DNA of 64,000 bases from positions 34,011-98,010 of the forward strand of contig JANBVI010000025.1 of the NCBI GenBank assembly GCA_024239075.1, written 5' to 3'. The position numbers were made by a program, and so were the translations under genes. Source of the stretch: Fischerella sp. CENA71 (GTDB taxonomy: Bacteria > Cyanobacteriota > Cyanobacteriia > Cyanobacteriales > Nostocaceae). Under the pieces are notes generated by a model. That model saw only the letters and a list, made by a program, of their open reading frames with translations. It did no database searches and was not told the DNA's origin. Shown piece by piece: positions 44,949 to 53,699 of this stretch (positions are counted from its first letter, which is position 1; each line of letters opens with the position of its first letter).

Positions 44949-46448
44949 ATGCTCAGTGTTTTAATTTGGCTCCCGATTTTTGCGGCTGCTATTATCGCCT
45001 TATTACCTGGAAGTATTTCTGCTAATCGTGTGCGTTTAGGAGCATTGTTTGCTTCTGGAACAGTACTGTTGTGGAATCTTTTCCTCTTACTCAAATTTGA
45101 TATCAACAATCCAGGGATGCAGTTACAAGAGTATCTCCCTTGGAATGAAACGCTTGGTTTAAACTATCAACTTGGAGTAGATGGACTTTCTATCTTACTC
45201 CTGGTCTTAAATAGCTTGCTCACTTGGATTGCAATTTATAGCAGTAGTCAGCAAACAGAACGTCCCCGACTTTTTTACTCTCTAATTTTGTTAGTGAGTG
45301 GTGGAGTAGCAGGTGCATTTTTAGCAGAGAATTTACTGCTATTCTTCCTATTCTACGAATTAGAATTAATTCCCTTTTACCTACTAATTAGTATTTGGGG
45401 TGGGCAAAGAAGGGCATATGCTGGTATTAAGTTTCTGATTTACACAGCTGTTTCCGGTGCATTAATTCTGGCTAGTTTCTTGGGTATTGTCTGGCTGACT
45501 GGTTCCACTAGCTTTAACTACGATGCCATTTCTACTCAAACTTTATCGGCAGCAATGCAAATAGTTCTCTTAGCCGGAATTATACTCGGCTTTGGGATCA
45601 AAATTCCTTTGATTCCCTTGCATACTTGGCTACCAGATGCTTATGTTGAAGCTTCCGCACCGATCGCCATTCTGCTTGGTGGTGTATTGGCAAAATTAGG
45701 AACCTACGGAATATTGCGGTTTGGAATGGCGTTGTTTCCCGATGCTTGGAGTACGATCGCACCAACTTTGGCAATTTGGGGCGCAGTCAGTGCGATGTAT
45801 GGAGCAGTAACAGCGATCGCTCAAAAAGATATCAAGCGCATGGTAGCATATAGCTCCATCGGTCACATGGGTTACATTCTCCTCGCAGCGGCTGCTAGTA
45901 CACCCCTCGCCCTAGTTGGTGGTGTTGCCCAAATGGTTAGTCACGGTATTATTCTCGCTATTCTCTTCCATTTAGTCGGAGTTGTAGAAGCTAAGGTGGG
46001 AACCCGCGAGTTGGATGTTCTCAATGGTTTAATGAGTCCCGTACGCGGTTTACCTCTGATCAGCGCCTTACTAGTTTTAGGCGGTATGGCTAGCGCGGGT
46101 ATTCCTGGGATGACAGGATTCATTGCTGAATTTATCGTTTTCCAAGGCAGTTTCTCTATCTTCCCCATCTCTACCCTATTATGTGTAGTTGCCACAGGTT
46201 TAACAGCCGTTTACTTCGTCATCCTCCTCAACCGTACCTGTTTTGGTAAACTCGACAACAACCTCGCCTACTATCCACGAGTTCAGTGGCACGAAAAAAT
46301 GCCAGCCTTGATTCTGTCAGCTTTGATCTTATTCTTAGGACTACAACCCACTTGGTTAGTGCGTTGGGCTGAACCAACAACAACAGCCATGGTTGCAGTG
46401 ATTCCACCCATCGAAAAAGTAGCCACACCACAAATAGCTGTGAAATAA
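44949..46448 (+). CDS. ndhD: NDH-1 subunit NdhD, CO2-uptake type (NdhD3/NdhD4)
   Basis: I take the ATG at 44949 (499 residues, MLSVLIWLPIFAAAIIALLP), which fits the family better than the TTG at 44907. It has about 13-14 membrane helices and the antiporter-like motifs YELELIPFYLLISIWGG (the functional Glu region), PLHTWLPDAYVEASAPIAILLGGVLAKLG and DIKRMVAYSSIGHMG. With NdhF it forms the distal membrane arm that carries CupA or CupB. It is 178 bp after the carbonic anhydrase and 155 bp before the cup gene. D3 and D4 could not be told apart. Confidence 0.93.
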   Translation: MLSVLIWLPIFAAAIIALLPGSISANRVRLGALFASGTVLLWNLFLLLKFDINNPGMQLQEYLPWNETLGLNYQLGVDGLSILLLVLNSLLTWIAIYSSSQQTERPRLFYSLILLVSGGVAGAFLAENLLLFFLFYELELIPFYLLISIWGGQRRAYAGIKFLIYTAVSGALILASFLGIVWLTGSTSFNYDAISTQTLSAAMQIVLLAGIILGFGIKIPLIPLHTWLPDAYVEASAPIAILLGGVLAKLGTYGILRFGMALFPDAWSTIAPTLAIWGAVSAMYGAVTAIAQKDIKRMVAYSSIGHMGYILLAAAASTPLALVGGVAQMVSHGIILAILFHLVGVVEAKVGTRELDVLNGLMSPVRGLPLISALLVLGGMASAGIPGMTGFIAEFIVFQGSFSIFPISTLLCVVATGLTAVYFVILLNRTCFGKLDNNLAYYPRVQWHEKMPALILSALILFLGLQPTWLVRWAEPTTTAMVAVIPPIEKVATPQIAVK

Positions 46449-46603
46449 AGGTTAATGGTTAGTAGATAGTGGTTAACCAATTCAAAATCTCAGAAATTCC
46501 AGTTTTGAACCAGAAAGTTCTTGTTTGAAACCCACTCCCTACATACCCCGCACCCCCCACACTCCCCATTTCTCCTATCCCCTATTTATCAAAAAAGGAA
46601 AAA

Positions 46604-47926
46604 ATGGTACAAACTCCAGATAGAGCAGCTACTAAATTACCGCCTTCTAGTCATGAATTTGCAGAAATCATTCATCGTTTAGAAGCTGGCGGTTCAATGT
46701 TACCAGATACGCCAGAAAACCTCATGCAAATTATCGGTATTTATAAAGCCTATGCAGTACCGATGGATTTCTATTGGCGTGATCTACTTTATATTGCTGA
46801 ACAGGTATTTTTAGATCCGCTTCCCTTTTTCAAATACTTTATTTCTCAGGAGTATTTAGAGCGCCATAATCATTATGCAGGTGATGATGCTGACTTGCGA
46901 ATTTGGCGGGGTGAAGCAACAGCCCATCCAGAACTTTTGGCATTTATGGAAAAGGGTGAAACCTTCAAAATGCCAAAATTACTTCATCATTTGTTTCACG
47001 ATCGCGTCAACATGGAATTTGCCGAAGCTTGTATGCGCGCAATGCTTTGGCACCGGAAAATGTATGCGCCAGTAAATCAATTTGATGCTTATCTGGATAG
47101 TGAAGAATATAAAGCCAATGCCGATCGCGCAATTAAGGCATACTTCCAAGGTAATCCCTTAATGTTGGGACTTTATAAACTGTTTCCAGATATGTTTTTG
47201 GAACAGTGTCGCCAGATGTCTTATTATGCAAACCTGGGTTTGTTCTGGGAAGTCATGGCACCAGTTTTCTTTGAAATGTCAGACATCTACGACGAAGGCG
47301 GATTTAAAGGTGTCCCCGATGCAATGAATTTTTTAGTCAATGGAATTTTTGCGATCGCCGGGCGTCCCATTTACCACCATGTTTATATCAGGGGTGAATG
47401 TTACGAAATTATCCCCAAGTCCAAGGGTTTTACCTGGCTTTATGAAGCCGCATTACCTTATGTAGAAGCAGTTTTCTATCGTACTGCTCCCTTCAGAGGC
47501 ACAAAATCATACAATGCTCAAGCCAGACAAGTCCCTGAAAAACAAGAAGATTTCCACTACGGTATTTTATATGCCGATGTCTTTCCTGTAGGAACTGCGG
47601 GCATTCCACCCACACTTTTAATGCAAGATATGTTGCATTTCTTGCCCCAATATCTTCTAGATTATTACAAAAATTATTGTCGGGGTGAAGATGATATGTT
47701 GATTCAGTTGGGAATTTCTTTCCAACGATCAATGTACAACGTTACCTCTGCTGTCATTCAAGCTTTACGAACTGCACTTTTATATCCATTAGATGATCCA
47801 AATCCCAAACATTTACAAGCAAATCGAGAATTTTTTGAAGCACAATTAAATCGTTTTTGTCGCCCTGAATATAACATGCGTGATGCTGCCCGTATACGCC
47901 AAATTCAGCGACAAGATTATAGATAG
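46604..47926 (+). CDS. CO2 hydration protein CupA/CupB (ChpY/ChpX)
   Basis: The 440-residue soluble protein is the signature subunit of CO2-uptake NDH-1. It contains YKAYAVPMDFYWRDLLYIAE, NHYAGDDADLRIWRGEATAHPELLAFMEKGE and KLLHHLFHDRVNMEFAEACMRAM. His129 and Arg134 have the five-residue spacing of the zinc-site His/Arg reported for Thermosynechococcus CupA. It hydrates CO2 to bicarbonate on the cytoplasmic side, on top of NdhF/NdhD. No fasciclin-domain cupS gene follows, unlike many ndhF3-ndhD3-cupA clusters, which slightly favours the constitutive CupB system. GGAAAAA precedes the ATG. Confidence 0.94.
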   Translation: MVQTPDRAATKLPPSSHEFAEIIHRLEAGGSMLPDTPENLMQIIGIYKAYAVPMDFYWRDLLYIAEQVFLDPLPFFKYFISQEYLERHNHYAGDDADLRIWRGEATAHPELLAFMEKGETFKMPKLLHHLFHDRVNMEFAEACMRAMLWHRKMYAPVNQFDAYLDSEEYKANADRAIKAYFQGNPLMLGLYKLFPDMFLEQCRQMSYYANLGLFWEVMAPVFFEMSDIYDEGGFKGVPDAMNFLVNGIFAIAGRPIYHHVYIRGECYEIIPKSKGFTWLYEAALPYVEAVFYRTAPFRGTKSYNAQARQVPEKQEDFHYGILYADVFPVGTAGIPPTLLMQDMLHFLPQYLLDYYKNYCRGEDDMLIQLGISFQRSMYNVTSAVIQALRTALLYPLDDPNPKHLQANREFFEAQLNRFCRPEYNMRDAARIRQIQRQDYR

Positions 47927-48140
47927 CTTGGTTAGAGAAGACAAGGAGGACTTATCAATTAAAAATGAAAAATTAAAAATTAAAAATTGGTAAGAGGGAG
48001 ATGGGAGACAAGAAAGTGATTTTTCTCCCCACACTCTCCACACTCCTCATTTTCTATTCTGTGTTCCCTCTTCCCTGCGATACAAGACGATTAGAGTCAA
48101 ACTAGTGCAACCTAAGAGTAGTGTAGATATTTAGTAAATT

Positions 48141-48533
48141 ATGGACGCTGCTAAACGCCTTGCTACTCTCAATCGCATTCGTAAACTTAGCCGACTGATG
48201 GATACATCTATACGTATTCCTTTGATCGGATTTCGCATTGGATTAGACCCTATAATTGGTCTAGTTCCCGGTGCTGGTGATTTAATCAGTACAGCATTTT
48301 CAGCCTATATTATATATTTAGCTACTCGCTTTGGTATACCACGCCAAGACCTAACCAAAATGATTTTCAATGTTGGTTTAGAAGCAGTCGTTGGTACAGT
48401 ACCTTTAGTAGGTGATTTATTTGATGCTTTCTATAAGTCCAATATTCGTAATTTGGCAATTTTAGAGCAACATTTAATGGTAGTTGAACCAGAACTAGAA
48501 GAATTAGAAGAATTGGTTTCAATTAAATCTTAA
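48141..48533 (+). CDS. DUF4112 membrane protein
   Basis: The 130-residue protein matches DUF4112: LSRLMDTSIRIPLIGFRIGLDPIIGLVPGAGDLIS and then GLEAVVGTVPLVGDLFDAFYKSN. It has two membrane segments and a C-terminal acidic tail. The repeated P-L-x-G-x-x-x-D pattern shows an internal duplication. Function is unknown. It lies 215 bp after the cup gene, with repeat-like DNA between, and is probably a separate transcript. A hairpin with a T-rich tail follows. Confidence 0.85.
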   Translation: MDAAKRLATLNRIRKLSRLMDTSIRIPLIGFRIGLDPIIGLVPGAGDLISTAFSAYIIYLATRFGIPRQDLTKMIFNVGLEAVVGTVPLVGDLFDAFYKSNIRNLAILEQHLMVVEPELEELEELVSIKS

Positions 48534-48563
48534 CTCTTAAAATGTACATTTTATTATCATGAG

Positions 48564-48620
48564 ATAGGACTAATATTTTGTTTAAAAAAATCAAATACTA
48601 GTCCTATATTTATTTTTTTA
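48564..48620 (+). terminator. Probable intrinsic terminator between convergent genes
   Basis: ATAGGACTA (48564-48572) pairs with TAGTCCTAT (48599-48607) and a T-rich run follows (to 48619), overlapping the CadD-like stop. The loop is long (26 nt) but AT-paired inside. Confidence 0.6.
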
Positions 48621-49272
48621 TCAAACTTAATAAGGTAAACGTACCTCTTTCATACATAATATACAAACCTAAAGCAATTAGTACAAAAGGTACAATAGCA
48701 CTACCATAGCGACTTAATATAGAAGCTATTGTTACTTGCCGAGCTAATAGATAAGCTACGACACACCAAACGCCAACCATAATAAAAAAGACTGCCAGAG
48801 TAATTAGTAAACTACTAAAATTAATACCAGCAAACAATGGAATATAAATACCAATATTATCACCGCCATTAGCAAAAGTGATTGCTGCAACTTTATAGGT
48901 TTGAGGACTGATCAGACTAGAAATAAAAGATAACAGAGGATTAGTAGTTCTAGATGATGTGAAATCACTCGTCACTGTTTGGATCTCTACTCTTTCTGTT
49001 TCTTGACTGAATAATTGTTTAATTCCAATTGCGATCGGTAGTATTCCCAATAAGCCTATCCAGGCTCGTGGTATCACTAAACCACCAAAGAACCCTGGTA
49101 AACTAGCAATAATAATAAAGGTGAAACCAAGATATTGACCGACAAAAATATGCCGACGCCGAAAATAAGTATTTATCTGGGAAAAAAACAGCAATAAAAT
49201 GAGGATATCGTCAATATTAGTAGCGGCAAAAGCAATTATGCTCTCAGTCAAAATGCTGATAATTTTATTCAT
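48610..49272 (-). CDS. CadD-like cadmium-resistance family membrane transporter
   Basis: The 220-residue protein has about six membrane helices with the family's TNIDDILILLLFF near the N-terminus. FANGGDNIGIYIPLFA lies in the second half. CadD proteins export Cd2+ (and perhaps other cations), and are about 205 residues in Gram-positives. A His/Arg-rich loop FRRRHIFVGQYLG follows the second helix. The two N-I/D-D motifs are probably paired in a repeat. In cyanobacteria the substrate is untested. No ArsR/CadC-type regulator is adjacent. The HTH gene 0.7 kb away is a different family. Confidence 0.85.
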   Translation of the reverse strand: MNKIISILTESIIAFAATNIDDILILLLFFSQINTYFRRRHIFVGQYLGFTFIIIASLPGFFGGLVIPRAWIGLLGILPIAIGIKQLFSQETERVEIQTVTSDFTSSRTTNPLLSFISSLISPQTYKVAAITFANGGDNIGIYIPLFAGINFSSLLITLAVFFIMVGVWCVVAYLLARQVTIASILSRYGSAIVPFVLIALGLYIMYERGTFTLLSLIKK

Positions 49273-49660
49273 GCGAAATTGTCAGTGATAATCATTTAGT
49301 GAATATATAGATTTATTATTCATACATCTTGCTCAATAAATTGGTTTGTGTAGCCGTAATTACGAATATCGCCAGCTATTTTTCTGGGATGGTCTAGTGT
49401 TCGACTAAGGTTTCCCACATCAAGTTTTGATTGTACGCCTGTGTATCCTTCGTCCACCGTTAGCACCGCAACCTCATTTCGCTGTTCGTCAAGATATTGA
49501 TTCAATGAGGGTAGCTATCAACCGCTAGTATCGTGAGTGATTCTTTTGAGTTTAGCTTTTATCCTTTGACCACTTTTTCAGATTGAAATTATGATGATAT
49601 GATGCTACAATGGCAAAGGCGTAGCTATAGTTTCGCTATAAACAAGTATAAATCTCTTTT
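49273..49660. other. Intergenic region with a short uncertain frame
   Basis: About 390 bp precede the tRNA gene. A minus-strand frame of 61 codons (49320-49505) starts with TTG and reads GYTGVQSKLDVGNLSRTLDHPRKIAGDIRNYGYTNQF in part, which looks protein-like. It has no ATG, and it may be the tail of a lost gene. The TATAG/CTATA hairpin at 49626-49640 lies just before the tRNA. Confidence 0.45.
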
Positions 49661-49745
49661 GGAGAGGTGGCAGAGCGGTTGAATGCGGCGCACTCGAAAT
49701 GCGTTTTAGGGAAACCTAACGGGGGTTCGAATCCCCCCCTCTCCG
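49661..49745 (+). tRNA. tRNA-Ser (CGA)
   Basis: An 85-nt cloverleaf with a long variable arm, as in serine tRNAs. Acceptor stem GGAGAGG pairs with CCTCTCC, discriminator is G. The D-arm is GGCAGAGCGGTTGAATGC, the anticodon loop holds CGA (49695-49697), and the T-arm reads GGGGGTTCGAATCCCCC. CCA is not encoded. Confidence 0.96.
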
Positions 49746-49838
49746 TTAAGTAATCATATGATTTATCATTGGGCATTGGCCAATAAATTAAAAGTTCTTT
49801 ATTTTGACTTTTGACTTACCCTGCGGGAAGCCGCTTAC

Positions 49839-49966
49839 CTACCCTTCAAGAACAGCTTCGCTGAACGGTAGGCGCGTAGCGACTTCACAGAAGTAGCCCT
49901 CCGGGTACGCCAGGTGCTTTATGTCGGGAAACCCTAGTCGAGTACTGGCTCACCGCTCTGCGTCTA
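49839..49966 (-). repeat. Dispersed ~128-bp repeat, copy 2 (inverted relative to 41.6 kb)
   Basis: Its reverse complement aligns with 41558-41680 nearly end to end, including GGGTTTCCCGACATAAAGCACC and CTACCGTTCAGCGAAGCTGTTC. A ~20-bp flank following it (TTTTGAATTGTTTTGTCTCCC) is on the same strand as at copy 1, so the central part is inverted between conserved flanks. Confidence 0.85.
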
Positions 49967-50012
49967 TGACTTTTGAATTGTTTTGTCTCCCTTGTCCCTT
50001 TCCTTGGTTTCC

Positions 50013-50246
50013 TTACTCGCCAAATTTTACGCCTAAATCAACGTTAAGCACTCGCTCTATTTTTCTGAGAGTATCTTCAGGTAAAGCATCTCGCACTCTT
50101 TCCGCTTCAATATCATGCCAGTAAGCTCGGCTCATTTGAGCTTCGCCTGCTAAAACTTCGACTGAACGTCCATCAGCTTTTCTTGCTTGTCTAATTTTTG
50201 CTCCTAGTCCTTCGACTTCAACGTCTGTGTAGCGTCTGATTTTCAC
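50013..50246 (-). CDS. XRE-type helix-turn-helix regulator
   Basis: I take the GTG at 50246 (77 residues, MKIRRYTDVEVEG) with AGGTGG upstream; a GTG at 50255 is also possible. The protein is little more than an HTH domain: LGAKIRQARKADGRSVEVLAGEAQMSRAYWHDIEAE, then LRKIERVLNVDLG. It resembles short Cro/C1-like repressors or antitoxins. Its promoter (50282-50310) carries a palindrome in the spacer, which suggests autorepression. No toxin gene is next to it. Confidence 0.85.
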   Translation of the reverse strand: MKIRRYTDVEVEGLGAKIRQARKADGRSVEVLAGEAQMSRAYWHDIEAERVRDALPEDTLRKIERVLNVDLGVKFGE

Positions 50247-50691
50247 TGTATCCACCTATAGATATTGTCGATTTTCTTTTTAATATAAATCATCGTACGA
50301 TTATTGACAAATGCCATACGATGTTTTACTATAGAAAGTATAGAGAAAGCGCTCCCGGTCTAAACAACTGAAAGCGCCTCTGTATATCCAGAACTGTTTT
50401 TTACATTTGGCGCAGGCTGCGGCGATATCGTGTAATCGCCGCCACTTGGAAACTTCTCCACCCCGATTTTTCTAAGACATCTTTGTAGTTAATGATTGTC
50501 TCTGGCACGCGAAGCGATCGCACTATACCTTAATACATTTTCTGTCTCCAAAGTCAATCATGCTGTCGTTATTTACTTCTGTTATCCCCTCTGAGTCTGC
50601 CTTACAGCAATGTTAAGAAAAATGCAGGTGATGGATAGCCACAAGCGGGGAGGGGGAAAATTCTATGCAGCTTCACAAAGAATTGGTATCA
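50247..50691. other. Intergenic region
   Basis: About 445 bp. Aside from the HTH gene's promoter/operator near 50280-50323, it holds GC-rich segments (50340-50530) that form no gene. It also carries a TGGCACGCGAAGCGATCGC stretch with a HIP1 octamer. No RNA gene was recognised. Confidence 0.45.
50282..50310 (-). promoter_or_regulatory. Sigma-70-type promoter of the HTH gene with palindromic operator
   Basis: On the minus strand TTGTCA (50310-50305), a 17-bp spacer and TATATT (50287-50282) form a near-consensus promoter. The spacer holds the palindrome ATCGTACGAT (50292-50301). A related half, CATCGTATG, lies just upstream (50315-50323). This fits an autoregulatory operator. Confidence 0.75.
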
Positions 50692-51123
50692 CTATTCATT
50701 GATAACTGATAACTGATTTAATTGACTTTGCAAATATTTACCCCATTCTGCGGCTAAAGGAATTTCTGTAAAAGGAACTCGCACAGAATTTGCAGATTCA
50801 GGAAATACAAATTCTAACTCAATCGTCCGACCTTTTTCTGGTATTTGCTGCATATCAACAGTTTTATCGTCCACCAAAAGGTGTATTTGTTGAACATGCT
50901 CCAAAGAAAATGTTTCTAATTTAATCGGGCCTTTTGGTGTTGGTTTTCCCCAAGTAATTGAGTTACCTTTTTGACCGAGTACCGCATAAATATCGTACTT
51001 CGCCTTATCAAATTGCTCTGCCCAGGTTCGATAAGCTTCAATTTTTTGATATTCTTGAGAACCTTGCCAAGCTAACCAGAAAAATGCTGCTAACAGAGGT
51101 AGCCACAATAGACCGTGTTCCAT
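50692..51123 (-). CDS. Membrane-anchored protein of unknown function
   Basis: From the ATG at 51123 the protein has 143 residues. It begins MEHGLLWLPLLAAFFWLAWQG, one membrane anchor. The rest is soluble: YDIYAVLGQKGNSITWGKPTPKGPIKLETFSLEHVQQIHLLVD, then LEFVFPESANSVRVPFTEIPLAAEWGKYLQ. The pattern resembles a small beta-rich domain on the cytoplasmic or periplasmic side. The longer frame to 51273 would add a Lys/Phe-rich stretch unlike a protein. I do not recognise the family. It is divergent from the subtilisin gene. Confidence 0.75.
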   Translation of the reverse strand: MEHGLLWLPLLAAFFWLAWQGSQEYQKIEAYRTWAEQFDKAKYDIYAVLGQKGNSITWGKPTPKGPIKLETFSLEHVQQIHLLVDDKTVDMQQIPEKGRTIELEFVFPESANSVRVPFTEIPLAAEWGKYLQSQLNQLSVINE

Positions 51124-51332
51124 GATGGATTTTAACTCTAAAGTCAAAAAGAAAGAACTTTTGGAGAAAAAGTTAAAGGAACAAGAATCAAAGAAAATTC
51201 CTTTTCTATTCCCCCTTAACTTTACCTCTTTCACTATTTTCTTATGTGTAGCTATGATGCGAAATACAGTCACCTAGCAACTGTATAAGTTATCGTAATG
51301 AGCATACTGGCAAAAAGCGGTGATGACTTGAT

Positions 51333-53159
51333 ATGAGAAAGGTTTTATTTTTGTGCTTGTTTGTCATCGGGCTGAGTGCTGCGGTGTTTGGTTTCCTAAA
51401 TTTTCAGGGACTAGCAGCAAAAGGTGAATTTGAGACGATTGTGCTGGATTTTCGCGAAAATATTCCCAAAGAAGAATTGCAACAGGATTTACAAGCGATC
51501 GCTCAACAATACAATGTCACACCCCGATTAGACAATCAATTCTCCGCCAAGGATAATGTCTATATCATCGAAGGCGATAAAAAGCGACTCAAAGAATTGC
51601 GGAAGTCTAAAATTGCCTCAGCAACGGAATTTATTGAGCCTAACTATATTTATAAAATTCCCAAATTAGATAAAGACAGAGTACCAGATGAGCAGTTTAG
51701 CACTGGTGCTAGCGATCCTAATGACCCAATGTACAGCAAGCAATGGCATTTGCACAACATCGGTGTTGTCGGTGCGTGGAGAGAAACTAAAGGTAGTGGC
51801 GTCACAGTCGCAGTCATAGACACTGGCGTCACCAAAGTGCGTGACTTAGAAGAAACCAAGTTTGTCAAAGGCTACGACTTTGTCAACGACACAGAAGAAG
51901 CCAAAGACGACAACGGACACGGTACTCACGTGGCTGGTACGATCGCTCAAGCTACTAATAACAATTATGGTGTAGCCGGAGTTGCTTACGAAGCTAGTAT
52001 CATGCCTTTAAAGGTACTCAGTGCCTATGGTGGTGGTACTGTTGCTGATATTGCCGAAGCGATTAAATTTGCTGCTGATCATAACGCCAATGTCATTAAC
52101 ATGAGCTTGGGTGGTGGTGGTGAAAGCCATCTCATGAAAGATGCGATCGAATATGCCCATAAAAAAGGTGTCGTAATTATAGCAGCAGCAGGGAACGAAA
52201 ACCAAAATTCTGCCGCATATCCAGCCCGTTATCCCCACGTCATCGGCGTCTCAGCCTTGGGGCCAGATGGCGAAAAAGCTCCCTATTCTAACTTTGGCGC
52301 TGGGGTAGATATTTCTGCTCCTGGTGGTAGTGATGCGGGTAAAGTTTTGCAAGAAACTATCGATCCTGAAACTGGTGAAGGCGTGTTTCTAGGTTTACAA
52401 GGAACAAGTATGGCTGCTCCCCATGTTGCGGGTGTCGCTGCACTCATCGAAGCTGCTGGTGTCAAAGAACCAAATGAAGTTTTGCAAGTCCTCAAAGAAT
52501 CAGCCAGAGTGATTGGGGAAGATAATTTAAATTACTATGGTGCAGGACAACTAAGTGCTGAAGCCGCAGTTCAACGCGCCGTACGTGGACAAATTAGCTT
52601 CCAAGACTTTTTCCGTTGGTTGCGGGATAATGGCTATTTCAACCCCGGTTTTTGGATTGATGGTGGTGCAGTTGCATTATTACCCAAGATTTTGATGGTG
52701 TTAGGCTCTTATCTACTGGCTTGGTTTTTACGGGTTTATTTCCCGTTTACCTGGGGTTGGAGTTTATTCAGTGGTTTAGTTGCAGGTAGTTCTGGATTGT
52801 TTTTCCTCAAATCAATCTACATTTTTGACTTACCGCAATGGCCTTTCCGCTTGTTGGGTAGTTCCATACCCGAACTCGGTAACACTATTCAAGGAACCAG
52901 CGCCTTAAACCCCTTATTTGCTAGCGTACTCATTCCCCTAGTGTTAGTACTATTACTCCTCGGACATCCGCAATGGAAATGGTTTGCGATCGGTTCATCC
53001 TTGGGTGTCGCCGCTTGTTTAGGAGTGAGTGCGGTATTAGATCCGGCTGTTTGGGGTTTAGGAAGTGGAATGTTAGCTCGCAGTTTCCTAATAATTAATG
53101 CCTTACTTTGTTTTGGTTTAGCTCGTTTAGCCGTAAGAAACGAAGAACAATCAGCATAA
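51333..53159 (+). CDS. Subtilisin-type (S8) serine protease with C-terminal membrane domain
   Basis: The 608-residue protein has a signal peptide (about 1-28) and an I9-like propeptide region (about 35-110). The S8 catalytic triad is Asp163 in VAVIDTGV, His196 in NGHGTHVAGT and Ser359 in GTSMAAPHVAG. The C-terminal 170 residues hold about five membrane helices (from FWIDGGAVALLPKILMVLGSYLL on), which is unusual for subtilases. The active domain should face the periplasm or lumen, held by the membrane part. All catalytic residues are kept, so it is probably active. The substrate is not known. Confidence 0.92.
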   Translation: MRKVLFLCLFVIGLSAAVFGFLNFQGLAAKGEFETIVLDFRENIPKEELQQDLQAIAQQYNVTPRLDNQFSAKDNVYIIEGDKKRLKELRKSKIASATEFIEPNYIYKIPKLDKDRVPDEQFSTGASDPNDPMYSKQWHLHNIGVVGAWRETKGSGVTVAVIDTGVTKVRDLEETKFVKGYDFVNDTEEAKDDNGHGTHVAGTIAQATNNNYGVAGVAYEASIMPLKVLSAYGGGTVADIAEAIKFAADHNANVINMSLGGGGESHLMKDAIEYAHKKGVVIIAAAGNENQNSAAYPARYPHVIGVSALGPDGEKAPYSNFGAGVDISAPGGSDAGKVLQETIDPETGEGVFLGLQGTSMAAPHVAGVAALIEAAGVKEPNEVLQVLKESARVIGEDNLNYYGAGQLSAEAAVQRAVRGQISFQDFFRWLRDNGYFNPGFWIDGGAVALLPKILMVLGSYLLAWFLRVYFPFTWGWSLFSGLVAGSSGLFFLKSIYIFDLPQWPFRLLGSSIPELGNTIQGTSALNPLFASVLIPLVLVLLLLGHPQWKWFAIGSSLGVAACLGVSAVLDPAVWGLGSGMLARSFLIINALLCFGLARLAVRNEEQSA

Positions 53160-53300
53160 CAAGGGATATTGGAAGACACGGAGACAACAAGACGCGGTGA
53201 CACGGAGAATTTTGTAAAAATTCTTGGATCAGCCTTTTCAAGGTGGGTAAAAATCCTCACGAAAATTACCAATTTTTGGGCTTGTCACCTTTGTGTTTTA

Positions 53301-53350
53301 GTGTCTTGGTGTTTCAAAAATCGATTTTTTAACCATTTAAGACACCAAGA
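53301..53350. repeat. Dispersed palindromic repeat (TGTCTTGGTGT type), copy 1
   Basis: TCTTGGTGT (53304-53312) pairs with ACACCAAGA (53342-53350). A preceding stretch near 53165-53200 is rich in GACACGGAGAC-like repeat DNA. Related copies lie at 54131-54175 and 59043-59101. Confidence 0.75.
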
Positions 53351-53471
53351 AAAGTACATCACACCTTGAAAGGGCTAGTTCTAAATTCTCTTCTTGTCCC
53401 CTTCTCCTCCTTGTCTCTCGTGTCCTTCTTGTCCCCGTTCCCCTTTTTCTCAGAACAAAGGAGTTTTACCA

Positions 53472-53699
53472 ATGAGCATCACAGTCACAGGAACAGTAGA
53501 ACGCCGCGATATTGGTACTGGCGCTTGGGCATTAGTAAGTAATGATGGTACTACTTACGAAATTCTTAGAGGTGCTGATAAAAGCTTACTCAAAGCCGGA
53601 CAAAAAGCCAAAGTCACAGGCGAAGTCCGCGAAGATGTCATGACGATCGCCATGATTGGCCCTGTCTTAGAAATTAAATCTTTTGATCTGCTGAATTAG
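53472..53699 (+). CDS. Small OB-fold-like protein of unknown function
   Basis: From the ATG at 53472, preceded by AAAGGAG, the protein has 75 residues. It reads VTGTVERRDIGTGAWALVSNDGTTYEIL, LLKAGQKAKVTGEVREDVMTIAMIGPVLEIKSF. This pattern of strands with a G-x-V-x-G-x-V turn suggests a small OB-fold barrel. The upstream part of the frame is low-complexity and is not coding. Its 3' end overlaps the convergent thioredoxin-like gene by 26 bp. Confidence 0.75.
   Translation: MSITVTGTVERRDIGTGAWALVSNDGTTYEILRGADKSLLKAGQKAKVTGEVREDVMTIAMIGPVLEIKSFDLLN

Noticed and set aside
49320-49505. 61-codon minus-strand frame before tRNA-Ser
   Set aside because: TTG start only, stop just upstream and no recognised family; noted as possible gene remnant within the intergenic entry.
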